Source of the DNA: an uncultured Balneolaceae bacterium
GTDB taxonomy: Bacteria > Bacteroidota > Rhodothermia > Balneolales > Balneolaceae
DNA length: 51,128 nucleotides
Reading direction: 5' to 3'
Assembly (NCBI GenBank): GCA_937125285.1
Contig: CAKZLH010000183.1
Coordinates: forward strand, 1 to 51,128
Below, piece by piece: positions 17,381-27,039 of this stretch. Made by a program: the position numbers and the translations under genes. Within the stretch, counting starts at the first letter, position 1; each line of letters begins with the position of its first letter. The notes under the pieces were generated by a model, which was given only the letters and a program-made list of their open reading frames with translations, made no database searches and was not told the DNA's origin.

Positions 17381-18227
17381 ATTGCTCCTTTTCATTCGGA
17401 AAATCCTGTGATTTAACGTCGGAGACATACTGCTGAACCGCCTCGGTCATTACCGATTCGAGATCGGCATACCGACGTAAAAACCGGGGTGAAAAATTTT
17501 TGTTCATTCCAAGCATATCATGCACCACCAAGACCTGCCCGTCGCAGCCTTGCCCCGCGCCTATACCAATGGTCGGTATGCTAAGAGATTCAGTTACTTT
17601 TTGAGCGAGTGCTGAGGGAATTTTCTCCAATACCAAGGCAAAAACTCCCGCTTCTTGTAACCTATGAGCATCCTTGATTAATTGTTCGGCTTCGGCCTCT
17701 TCCTTGGCACGTACCTGATAAGTACCAAATTGATAAATACTCTGAGGAGTCAGCCCCAAATGCCCCATTACAGGAATACCAGCATCTACAATTTTTTTTA
17801 CCGTATCGGCTATGGCCGCACCTCCTTCCAATTTTACCGCATGTGCCCCCGCCTCTTTCATCAACTTACCCGCATTGGTAAGAGCCTCTTTGGAAGTCAC
17901 TTGATAACTCATAAACGGCATATCCGCAATCACCAATGCCCGGTCAACGCCCCTAACCACACATTGGGTATGATAAATCATGTGGTCTAGGGTAATGGGC
18001 ACGGTCGTTTCATTTCCGGCCATCACATTTGATGCCGAATCACCCACCAGTAATACATCGATTCCTGCGGAATCCAAAATTCTGGCCATGGTAAAATCAT
18101 AGGCCGTTAGCATGGATATCTTCTCCCCTTTCTGTTTCATTTCAACCACCGTTTGAGTGGTCACTTTTACAGGGTTAGGAGTAGAATGTCCAGCCGATTC
18201 TGATGTTTTACCTAGTTGAGTACTCAT
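17373..18227 (-). CDS. panB: 3-methyl-2-oxobutanoate hydroxymethyltransferase
   Basis: This enzyme transfers a hydroxymethyl group from methylene-tetrahydrofolate to 2-oxoisovalerate, the first committed step to pantothenate. The family blocks are complete: [32 protein letters not shown] with its metal-binding Asp, [30 protein letters not shown], and the C-terminal [21 protein letters not shown]. The 284-residue length is slightly long owing to a roughly 20-residue polar N-terminal extension. Synthesis of pantothenate here and its conversion by CoaBC on the opposite strand indicate that the organism makes CoA from simple precursors. It lies 93 bases downstream of fabZ and overlaps surE by 8 bases. 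Confidence 0.97.
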   Translation of the reverse strand: MSTQLGKTSESAGHSTPNPVKVTTQTVVEMKQKGEKISMLTAYDFTMARILDSAGIDVLLVGDSASNVMAGNETTVPITLDHMIYHTQCVVRGVDRALVIADMPFMSYQVTSKEALTNAGKLMKEAGAHAVKLEGGAAIADTVKKIVDAGIPVMGHLGLTPQSIYQFGTYQVRAKEEAEAEQLIKDAHRLQEAGVFALVLEKIPSALAQKVTESLSIPTIGIGAGQGCDGQVLVVHDMLGMNKNFSPRFLRRYADLESVMTEAVQQYVSDVKSQDFPNEKEQYG

Positions 18228-18320
18228 AATATGATATTAGTTATATGACCAATCCGAGCATTATATTTTTTACGGGTTGAAGGTGCTTTTCTTCCTGCCT
18301 AAGCACTCAGGAAAACAGCT

Positions 18321-18758
18321 TTAGTCGCCCGTTTTCTCTACCAAAGCAGCCGAAGCTTCAAGCTCGCAGCACACCTGTCCATCAACGGTTGCCTTACCCT
18401 TCATTGTTACAAAATTACGCCGCATGCTACCTAGCTCTACTTCCAACATTAATTGATCCCCAGGTACAACTTGTCGTCTAAATTTACAGTTATTAATCCC
18501 CGTAAATACCATCAATGCCTTAGAGGGGTCTTCTACTTTTTTGGTCATCAACAGTATAGCACCTGCCTGCGCTAATGCTTCTACCTGTAACACTCCTGGC
18601 ATTATAGGTTGGCCGGGGAAATGGCCGTTAAAAAACTCCTCGTTGGCGGTTACATTTTTATAAGCTTTAATCGATTCATCGGTCGTTTCCACTACTCGAT
18701 CCACTAACAAAAAAGGGTAACGGTGAGGAATCACTTTTTTAATGTCTTCAATATTCAT
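18321..18758 (-). CDS. fabZ: 3-hydroxyacyl-ACP dehydratase FabZ
   Basis: This enzyme dehydrates beta-hydroxyacyl-ACP in fatty-acid elongation. The hot-dog fold motif IPHRYPFLLVDRV (10-22) is at the start, and NGHFPGQPIMPGVLQVEALAQAG (44-66) gives the catalytic pair His46 and Glu60. At 145 residues it has the normal stand-alone length; it is not the LpxC-FabZ fusion found in many Bacteroidota, since there is no extra N-terminal domain. It sits between menG and panB, separated by about 80 and 93 bases. Confidence 0.96.
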   Translation of the reverse strand: MNIEDIKKVIPHRYPFLLVDRVVETTDESIKAYKNVTANEEFFNGHFPGQPIMPGVLQVEALAQAGAILLMTKKVEDPSKALMVFTGINNCKFRRQVVPGDQLMLEVELGSMRRNFVTMKGKATVDGQVCCELEASAALVEKTGD

Positions 18759-18789
18759 GCTATTCTGTTAAAAAATTAAACGTAAAATC

Positions 18790-18816
18790 GTGCTGTTTAA
18801 ATAAGAATTTCAGCAC
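18790..18816 (-). terminator. Hairpin between menG and fabZ, weak terminator or attenuator
   Basis: GTGCTG (18790-18795) and CAGCAC (18811-18816) are perfect inverted 6-base arms. On the minus strand, past the menG stop, the stem is followed by GATTTTACG and then a longer T-run further on. It could partially separate menG from fabZ or protect an mRNA end. Confidence 0.3.
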
Positions 18817-18838
18817 TGTATGGTAGAAAAAAATACCT

Positions 18839-19528
18839 TTATTTCACAGTACCGATATAGATGAACGCAATGCCCCCAGTTAACGAAATAGCACGTTTCG
18901 ACTCAAAAGCTTCTGATTCGTCCATCAAGGCCAAAAATTTATCCCCTGCTGGAAATGCCGCACTGGTCCTAGGCAAATAGGTATAGGCGTCTCTATTCCC
19001 ACTCAACCAACCTCCAAGGGTCGGCATGATATGCTGACTGTATAGTTCATAAGGCCACTTCATAAATCCTTTGGGTTGCCCAAATTCCAAGACGACCACT
19101 TTGCCACCTGGGCGCACCACTCGGGCCATTTCTTTTAATGCTGTTACAGGATCATCCACATTTCGTATTCCAAAAGAAATACTAGACACATCAAAGCGAT
19201 GGTCTTCATAGGGTAAGTCCATGGCATCAGCCACTTCAAAGTCTATAGACAAGCCCTGTTTACTGGCTTTGGCTGGGGCTGGTTCAATCATAGGTGCACA
19301 AAAATCAGTACCCAATACATAGCCCTGTTCTCCTACTGCTTTTTTAAACGCAATCGCCAAATCTCCTGTACCCGTAGCACAATCTAAAACCTTATCGCCG
19401 GGTTTTACTCCCGATTCGGCAATCGCTCGTGTTCTCCAAGCATGATGAACCCCGAAAGACAAAACCGTATTGACTCGGTCGTAATCCGAGGCAATATCTG
19501 CAAACATAGATCGAACTTTTTCACTCAT
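18839..19528 (-). CDS. menG: Demethylmenaquinone methyltransferase
   Basis: This SAM-dependent C-methyltransferase makes menaquinone from demethylmenaquinone; the related UbiE also acts in ubiquinone synthesis. Hallmarks are the N-terminal VRSMFADIASDYDRVNTVLS, the SAM-binding VLDCATGTGDLAIAF (47-61), the family signature ISFGIRNVDDPVTALKEMARVVRPGG, and the late GGIAFIYIG. Length is 229, as expected. I prefer menG over ubiE because the b558-type complex II and overall gene content suggest menaquinone respiration. It follows the histidine phosphatase gene by 59 bases. Confidence 0.94.
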   Translation of the reverse strand: MSEKVRSMFADIASDYDRVNTVLSFGVHHAWRTRAIAESGVKPGDKVLDCATGTGDLAIAFKKAVGEQGYVLGTDFCAPMIEPAPAKASKQGLSIDFEVADAMDLPYEDHRFDVSSISFGIRNVDDPVTALKEMARVVRPGGKVVVLEFGQPKGFMKWPYELYSQHIMPTLGGWLSGNRDAYTYLPRTSAAFPAGDKFLALMDESEAFESKRAISLTGGIAFIYIGTVK

Positions 19529-19587
19529 AGGAACAAATTTAAGGCAAAAACGAAAGCCTGTTGATGAATAGTTCCCTAATATACGAA

Positions 19588-20253
19588 TTAACTATCTTTC
19601 AAATGCAGTGTCCTGTTACATTCTACGGCCTCAAAACGATGCCCATCGGTCACCAGATGATTAATAGCTCCATTGGTATGCTCGATACGATGCATGTTGG
19701 CCAGTCCTAATCCAAGCCATTCCGACAATAAGACTCTGAGTAATCGGCCATGGATGAAAAACGCGATTTCTAAGGGTTTTTGCGAGCCATCCCTTGATGC
19801 ATTAGAAGCCAACGTGCTAAGGGTCTGCCGAATAAAACCATTGGCCCGAGCAAATACTTGTTTGGGATGCTCTCCTCCCGGCACTTTCAACTCTAGATGC
19901 CCACTCGACCACTGCTGCTGTAAATGTTCCAATAAGGGCAAGTGGTCCTTAATATGCGTGCCTTCCAATGTGCCAAAATCCATTTCATCGAGTTCACGCA
20001 CCGCTTGCACCTCAAGAGACTGCAGCTTGGCTAGAGGTTTGGCTGTTTGCATGGTGCGTTTCAGACTGCTACAAAACATGTAATCGAGCACAATACCACG
20101 CTCCTTAAAATCTTGTGCCACGGCTCTTGCCTGAGCTTCGCCCAATGCATTTAAAGGAGCATCTATTCCTCTACCCTGAAATTTTTGCTCTTTATTATAA
20201 TCGGTTTGCCCGTGTCGAATGAGATAGAGATTACAGGTAGTGGGTAGAAGCAT
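19588..20253 (-). CDS. Histidine phosphatase family protein (phosphoglycerate mutase-like)
   Basis: This is a cytoplasmic member of the phosphoglycerate mutase/phosphatase superfamily. YLIRHGQTDYN carries the phospho-accepting His14, Arg13 sits beside it, SSLKRTMQTA gives the conserved second arginine, ELDEMDFGTLEG holds the acid region, and FFIHGRLLRVLL supplies the second catalytic His (168). The 221-residue length fits the single-domain phosphatases such as CobC/GpmB-like enzymes. The substrate cannot be read from the sequence; an alpha-ribazole phosphatase role is conceivable but no B12 lower-ligand genes are near. It starts 6 bases after the upstream unknown membrane protein. Confidence 0.9.
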   Translation of the reverse strand: MLLPTTCNLYLIRHGQTDYNKEQKFQGRGIDAPLNALGEAQARAVAQDFKERGIVLDYMFCSSLKRTMQTAKPLAKLQSLEVQAVRELDEMDFGTLEGTHIKDHLPLLEHLQQQWSSGHLELKVPGGEHPKQVFARANGFIRQTLSTLASNASRDGSQKPLEIAFFIHGRLLRVLLSEWLGLGLANMHRIEHTNGAINHLVTDGHRFEAVECNRTLHLKDS

Positions 20254-20259
20254 TACACC

Positions 20260-20934
20260 TTAGGACTTCTTTTTCCGGGTCTTGTGATAGTTGGCCACTC
20301 GAACGAGTTCATCCTGCATATTCCGAACTCCTTTGGTTAATATACCCTCTTTATAAGCATAGCGAATCAGCACCATATTCAACACTCTGTCGCTAGCGGG
20401 AGTTGCATTCTGCGTACCAAAACGCTGCGCCAGTTGCTCCCAAACTATGGCAAAAAGACCGGTTTTAACGACCAGAAATACCCCTATAAGCACCCCTATT
20501 TCTCGGGTTGAAAGGACCAGAAGTGGCCAATTACTAGGGGCAAGGGATTGATAGGCCAATCCGCCTATGAAAAGGCTATATAACAAAACATCACTGCACG
20601 CAAAACGAATGATACCATGTGCCCACGGATACACCCATGCCGAAACTTGATTACGCCAAAAAAGATAGAATACGATACTCATCACGCTGGTTGCGATTAA
20701 CCCTAGTGGGCTGTACATAAGTACCATAAAAATCAGCACCGGGAATTGTTCTCGACTTCTGAGCCAATCATCGGCTACTCGTAGTAGATGCTCTAAAGAA
20801 TATTTTTTCAACAAACCGGGCGCATACTCTTCAATGCCTTCTCTAGTGATCGTATACCAATGCCCCATGGACGTTTTTAATCCACCAGGTAATTCGACTA
20901 ATTCCCAATTAGGTTTCTTTATAACCTTGCTCAT
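20260..20934 (-). CDS. Unknown multi-pass membrane protein
   Basis: I do not recognise this 224-residue protein. A soluble, charged N-terminal part of about 60 residues, containing MGHWYTITREGIEEYAPGLLKKY, is followed by about four hydrophobic segments (roughly 65-92, 105-125, 135-155 and 158-175). A basic C-terminal tail ends NYHKTRKKKS. The mid-protein segment WVYPWAHGIIRFACSDVLLYS is distinctive. It is packed between comF and the histidine phosphatase gene with gaps of 36 and 6 bases, so it is expressed with household genes. Charge distribution suggests both ends are cytoplasmic. Confidence 0.75.
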   Translation of the reverse strand: MSKVIKKPNWELVELPGGLKTSMGHWYTITREGIEEYAPGLLKKYSLEHLLRVADDWLRSREQFPVLIFMVLMYSPLGLIATSVMSIVFYLFWRNQVSAWVYPWAHGIIRFACSDVLLYSLFIGGLAYQSLAPSNWPLLVLSTREIGVLIGVFLVVKTGLFAIVWEQLAQRFGTQNATPASDRVLNMVLIRYAYKEGILTKGVRNMQDELVRVANYHKTRKKKS

Positions 20935-20970
20935 GACCTAAAATACGTAATAAATTAACCAGGTGTTGGC

Positions 20971-21723
20971 TCAAGCTTGACCAAGGGTTAGAATACTCAC
21001 CCGTTTAAATCCCAAACGATTTAGCAGGCCACATAGCTCATAACAGGTCGCTCCTGTGGTAATAACATCGTCTATGACAAGCACATGTTTCGACCTATAG
21101 GCATAGATGATGGGATCTTCAACCGAATAGATTCCTCGCAAATTTTCTCTTCGCTCATACTTATTAAGCCCTACCTGAGAGGGACGAAATTGTGTGCGGC
21201 CCAAAACACCTTCATCCAGTATATTCCATGGAAGTACATGTCTCCATCCATCAGCAATAGCATAACTTTGATTATACCCTCTTTTACGGCGTCGTTTTGG
21301 GTGAATAGGGACGGGTATTATTAAGCTATTTTGAGGGGTCAACTCTTTCGCTAAATGCGGATAACTCTCTAAAAATAGTAAAGCGGCCATGTGACCTAGA
21401 TCACTACCAACCCCATAATCCGAGGAATATTTAAGCCGGTGTATGAGTGTTTGAAGCCATTGACCTTCTTTAAAGTACCATATTGAAACCTTCCAGCGAA
21501 CAAATCCAGGAAGCATCGTACCCTTAGTTTCTGGGTATATCCTTGGTAGATATCGTAACACACAACAATGACACAAGCTTTCCGAACCATTTGGAACTAG
21601 ACCATTACATATTAAACAGGCCTTTGGAGCAAGAATATCTAGTACCTGCTTATATGTACTTCCAATACCCGACTTTGCGTTTCTTTTCGATAGTTTGGAT
21701 GAAATAAACTCCTTAATGAGCAT
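20971..21723 (-). CDS. comF: ComF-family phosphoribosyltransferase-like protein
   Basis: This protein is of the ComF/GntX type, associated with uptake and processing of transforming DNA in competent bacteria, although many carriers are not known to be competent. An N-terminal zinc-ribbon-like cluster holds Cys36, Cys39, Cys51 and Cys54. The phosphoribosyltransferase domain shows SLIIPVPIHPKRRRKRGYNQ and the PRPP motif VLVIDDVITTGAT near the C-terminus. At 250 residues it is complete. It is the first gene of the minus-strand run; the 96 bases to the divergent RodZ-like gene are AT-rich and must contain both promoters. Confidence 0.93.
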   Translation of the reverse strand: MLIKEFISSKLSKRNAKSGIGSTYKQVLDILAPKACLICNGLVPNGSESLCHCCVLRYLPRIYPETKGTMLPGFVRWKVSIWYFKEGQWLQTLIHRLKYSSDYGVGSDLGHMAALLFLESYPHLAKELTPQNSLIIPVPIHPKRRRKRGYNQSYAIADGWRHVLPWNILDEGVLGRTQFRPSQVGLNKYERRENLRGIYSVEDPIIYAYRSKHVLVIDDVITTGATCYELCGLLNRLGFKRVSILTLGQA

Positions 21724-21819
21724 TATTTTTTCGCCTCTAATTCCCCTAAATTATTGTGTATTTTAATCTGCTTGTTTATTGTTTAGAACACATACTCTGG
21801 CAATCATTACATAGATATT

Positions 21820-23361
21820 ATGGGACTAGGAAAAGATTTAGCACAGATTCGCGAACAGCTTGGCGTTGAACTTGAAGAACTTCAAGGCCTTTCTAAGCTT
21901 TCTATGGAATTACTTGAAGAAATTGAGAGTGACCGGATATTCTCCTCCGAGTTGTATAACAGCGCTTACAGAAGAAATTTTATTCGCAGTTATGCTCGTG
22001 CGCTAAAAATCAAAGAAAACGTGATTGTTAAGGCCTTAGATGATGTTGAGTCTGGAAATTATGATCACAACATTTTTAAAGAAGCAGGAGCACCCAATCC
22101 AGAAAACCCATTTGGAAAAGCAGATGCACCACCGTTGAAAGTGGATGAAGCTCCTAAAGCACCCCCTATTAAAACAGAGTTAAATTATGATGAAAAAGCT
22201 CGTGCTGAAGCTTTAAAATCAAGCATTGAGTCAGAAAAAGCCGACAATCTTGCAACGCAAGAAAACGATTCCACTCAGGAAGAACTAAGCAATGAGACAG
22301 AAGATTCTGATAAGAGTAAAAAAAACGAAGCATCTAAAAGTAAACCTGACTCTGATGTAAATGATGACACCACTAGCCATGAGGAACTAAGTAATACAGA
22401 GAATACTGACCGTGATGATGATGATGATTCACCAGCAGAATCAACGACTTCTGACAAATCTTCCACTTCCTCCCGTTCTAAGAAAAACGATGATTCAAAT
22501 AGCTCTGAAAATGTCTCGAAAAAGGAGTCCACTGTCACTGCTAAGAAAAAAATAGACGATGTAAATTGGGCTCAAATGGGTAAGCGTTTTAATGAACAAC
22601 AGGCTCAAAAGAGTAATGTCTTGTTGATCAGTATTATTGCCATTGTAGTGGTTTCCGTACTTACCTTTGGTTTTCTATATCGAAGCACTATTGGAGATTG
22701 GATGACTTCATTTTCTGATTCAGAAACAACTGAAAGTAACGAATTTCCAAACACATCTCCCTTGGATAGCCTGTCTAATACCAATACAGAGGATGGTTCT
22801 GAACTCGTACTTGCCAGCCAAGATAGTATTGCCATAAACTCCGCTAACACCAACCAAGCCAACGAATCCGAATCAAGCAGCAGAGATAACCAAGCGAGCA
22901 TTAGCACGCAAGTTACGGCCACCATAAGCAATCCATCAGCCACTAAAACAGATGAAAATTTGCAAGCGGATGCTACCGAAGTCTTAAGTATTACCCAAGA
23001 ACAATTAGATTCAGACACTTTAACTATTGTGGTGTATGCGGCTTTCGATAAACTTGAACCCGTGCGAATCACTTCAGATTTACGTAACAGCACCTACCCT
23101 TATTGGATAGAGCAAGGGCAGGCTTACCGCTTTGGTTTTCGGGATGAAATCCTCATTCGTGGACAGTTTAGTCGCATGCTACTCATTTACAACAACACCG
23201 TAATTGAGGATGCATTAGAACGGTTTTATGATGGAGTTGAAAATACCATTCGAATTACCCGATCCGATCTCAGCTCCGATGAGTTCTCATCCAATACGGA
23301 ATTAATTCTTCCCGAGGGAGTTCGAGCACCCCGATCTATAGAGGACGGATTTAACGAATAA
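21820..23361 (+). CDS. RodZ-like helix-turn-helix membrane protein with long acidic linker
   Basis: The N-terminal 85 residues are a RodZ-type HTH domain (LAQIREQLGVELEELQGLS and SAYRRNFIRSYARALKIKE). Residues about 85-250 are a low-complexity, Ser/Asp/Glu/Lys-rich linker. One transmembrane helix follows (about 266-286, LLISIIAIVVVSVLTFGFLY), then a second polar Ser/Asn-rich stretch, and a C-terminal beta domain (about 395-475) with the feel of the RodZ DUF4115 domain. RodZ couples the MreB cytoskeleton to the cell-wall machinery. Topology here is cytoplasmic HTH and periplasmic C-domain, as in RodZ. The two disordered stretches make it much longer (513) than E. coli RodZ. No mreBCD is in the window. 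It precedes ligA by 48 bases. Confidence 0.85.
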   Translation: MGLGKDLAQIREQLGVELEELQGLSKLSMELLEEIESDRIFSSELYNSAYRRNFIRSYARALKIKENVIVKALDDVESGNYDHNIFKEAGAPNPENPFGKADAPPLKVDEAPKAPPIKTELNYDEKARAEALKSSIESEKADNLATQENDSTQEELSNETEDSDKSKKNEASKSKPDSDVNDDTTSHEELSNTENTDRDDDDDSPAESTTSDKSSTSSRSKKNDDSNSSENVSKKESTVTAKKKIDDVNWAQMGKRFNEQQAQKSNVLLISIIAIVVVSVLTFGFLYRSTIGDWMTSFSDSETTESNEFPNTSPLDSLSNTNTEDGSELVLASQDSIAINSANTNQANESESSSRDNQASISTQVTATISNPSATKTDENLQADATEVLSITQEQLDSDTLTIVVYAAFDKLEPVRITSDLRNSTYPYWIEQGQAYRFGFRDEILIRGQFSRMLLIYNNTVIEDALERFYDGVENTIRITRSDLSSDEFSSNTELILPEGVRAPRSIEDGFNE

Positions 23362-23394
23362 CAGGCTTAACGAATAACCAGCTGAAATCACTAA

Positions 23395-25407
<2,013 letters not shown>

Positions 25408-25437
25408 CCCCCTCATCCCATGAGTTAGGAGTCCATT

Positions 25438-26661
25438 ATGCATATTCACCCATTAGATACCGAAGACATCGGGTTGAAAACCCTTGAGAAACATCTTATT
25501 CGGACCGAAACCGAAAAGGAATTGTTTATTGGTGTTCCTCGAGAACAATCTCCGGATGAAGGGCGTGTGAGTCTCAGTCCAGGGGGGGTGCGCTTACTCA
25601 CCGCTAACGGTCATAAAGTGCGAATTCAGCAGGATGCTGGTCTAGATGCTAAGTTTACTGATCAGGAATATCGAGAGGCCGGAGCAGAGATTGTAGAACA
25701 CGAAAAAGAAGTCTTTGAGCAGGCCGAGATTGTCTTAAAAGTGGCACCGCTTACTGCTGAAGAGTTGGAATGGGTTCAAAAAGGTCAAACCATCATTTCG
25801 GCACTGCATCTAGGGTCACAAAATGAGTCGTATTTTCAGTCCATGCTCGACAAGTCTACCACGGGTATCGCCTACGAATACATAAAGGGAGCCGATCAAG
25901 AATTTCCATTGGTTCGTATGATGCATGAAATTACCGGATCCATGGCCGTTCAAATCGCTGCTCATTATCTGGAGAGTAAGTCTGGAAACGAGGCTGGACA
26001 AGGCATCATGCTCGGGGGTATTTCTGGGGTGCCTCCTGCAACCGTCGCTATTTTAGGTGCTGGAATTACGGCAGAATATGCGGCGCGCACCGCCCTAGGC
26101 TACGGGGCCCAAGTGTTTGTGATGGATAATGATCTCACGGCTCTTAGAAGACTTGAAAATGCGTTGGACCGAAGAATCATTACTGCCGTTGCTAACGAGC
26201 AGTATTTAAGAAATGCACTCAAATTTGCCGATGTATTGATTGGCTCAGCATTCAAAGAAGGGGAAACCAGCTCGGTTTGGATTACAGAGGAAATGGTAAG
26301 CACTATGAAGGAAGGCAGCGTACTCGTTGATACGGTGATTGATCAAGGTGGTTGTATTGAAAGCTCACGAGCTACCACCCATTCCCAGCCCACCTTTTTA
26401 AAGCATGGTGTAACCCATTATTGCGTTCCAAATATTCCATCAAGAGTGGCCAGAACCGGCACCTATGCCCTTAATAACGTGTTGGTTCCCTATGTACTAG
26501 CTATAGGTCAAAATGGAGGGATTCAAGAGTGTTTGTGGCGAAATACCGATTTAAGGAACGGTACCTACACCTACAAAGGGCATCTGACCAAGCAATCTCT
26601 AGGTAAAGCCTACGGGATTCCTGTGAGAGAAATTGAAATGCTCATCGCTTCTCAGATTTAA
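25438..26661 (+). CDS. ald: Alanine dehydrogenase
   Basis: This enzyme catalyses the NAD-dependent interconversion of alanine and pyruvate plus ammonia. The AlaDh/PNT N-terminal domain starts with GVPREQSPDEGRVSLSPGGV after a family-typical extension of about 32 residues. The Rossmann segment VAILGAGITAEYAARTALGYGAQV and the downstream VLVDTVIDQGGCIESSRATTHSQPTF and VPNIPSRVARTGTYALNN are all present. The extension (IHPLDTEDIGLKTLEKHL) is seen in Bacteroidota-type alanine dehydrogenases. TTAGGAG six bases before the ATG is a good ribosome binding site. It stands 30 bases after ligA, and a small membrane protein gene follows at 5 bases. Confidence 0.94.
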   Translation: MHIHPLDTEDIGLKTLEKHLIRTETEKELFIGVPREQSPDEGRVSLSPGGVRLLTANGHKVRIQQDAGLDAKFTDQEYREAGAEIVEHEKEVFEQAEIVLKVAPLTAEELEWVQKGQTIISALHLGSQNESYFQSMLDKSTTGIAYEYIKGADQEFPLVRMMHEITGSMAVQIAAHYLESKSGNEAGQGIMLGGISGVPPATVAILGAGITAEYAARTALGYGAQVFVMDNDLTALRRLENALDRRIITAVANEQYLRNALKFADVLIGSAFKEGETSSVWITEEMVSTMKEGSVLVDTVIDQGGCIESSRATTHSQPTFLKHGVTHYCVPNIPSRVARTGTYALNNVLVPYVLAIGQNGGIQECLWRNTDLRNGTYTYKGHLTKQSLGKAYGIPVREIEMLIASQI

Positions 26662-26666
26662 AGGCC

Positions 26667-27035
26667 ATGAAATCGGAATTTTCAGAATCCAATTTTGTTC
26701 GCATCAGTTTTATCAACTGGGCTCTTACACTACCCCTGCTTATACTCTTTGCCTGGCCATACTATTACGCCGCTAGAGCTTTAGGCTTAGACCAAAGTTT
26801 CCGGTATATCGGAGCATTTATGTTCGCGATGCCCTTCTTACTCACCATTATTCATGGTCACGTTACCATGGCCCTCGGGTCCATACATCGATATCGCTAC
26901 TACAATTGGTTAGAAGAAAAACCCTATAGCTTTGGGCTTTTCTTTCATCCCGCACTCATCAAAACGCGATTTCGCATTGTATTTCTTATCGTGAGTCTAC
27001 TTTTTTTACCCTTCGGTTATGCCTTAGGGCTATAG
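26667..27035 (+). CDS. Small unknown membrane protein
   Basis: This 122-residue protein has about three hydrophobic segments (roughly 13-36, 44-70 and 101-120). A hydrophilic loop between the second and third contains HRYRYYNWLEEKPYSFGLFFHPALI. The family is not recognised. It begins 5 bases after the ald stop, so it is likely part of the ald transcript. It ends 4 bases before the convergent acetyl-CoA synthetase gene. I see no catalytic motif; one His-Gly-His triplet (HGH) lies at the end of the second segment. Confidence 0.7.
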   Translation: MKSEFSESNFVRISFINWALTLPLLILFAWPYYYAARALGLDQSFRYIGAFMFAMPFLLTIIHGHVTMALGSIHRYRYYNWLEEKPYSFGLFFHPALIKTRFRIVFLIVSLLFLPFGYALGL

Positions 27036-27039
27036 AAAG

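Noticed and set aside
18289-18312. TTCCTG/CAGGAA hairpin between fabZ and panB
   Set aside because: Six-base arms with no T-run in either direction; not convincing as a terminator.
18408-18422. Further copy of the TTGTTACAA element
   Set aside because: ATTGTTACAAAATTA lies inside the fabZ coding sequence and is explained by its codons; it differs from the shared 11-mer at its first bases, so it is treated as chance.
22275-22538. Ser/Leu-rich minus-strand open frame in the RodZ-like linker
   Set aside because: It is the complement of the acidic low-complexity linker and has no independent start signal or motif.
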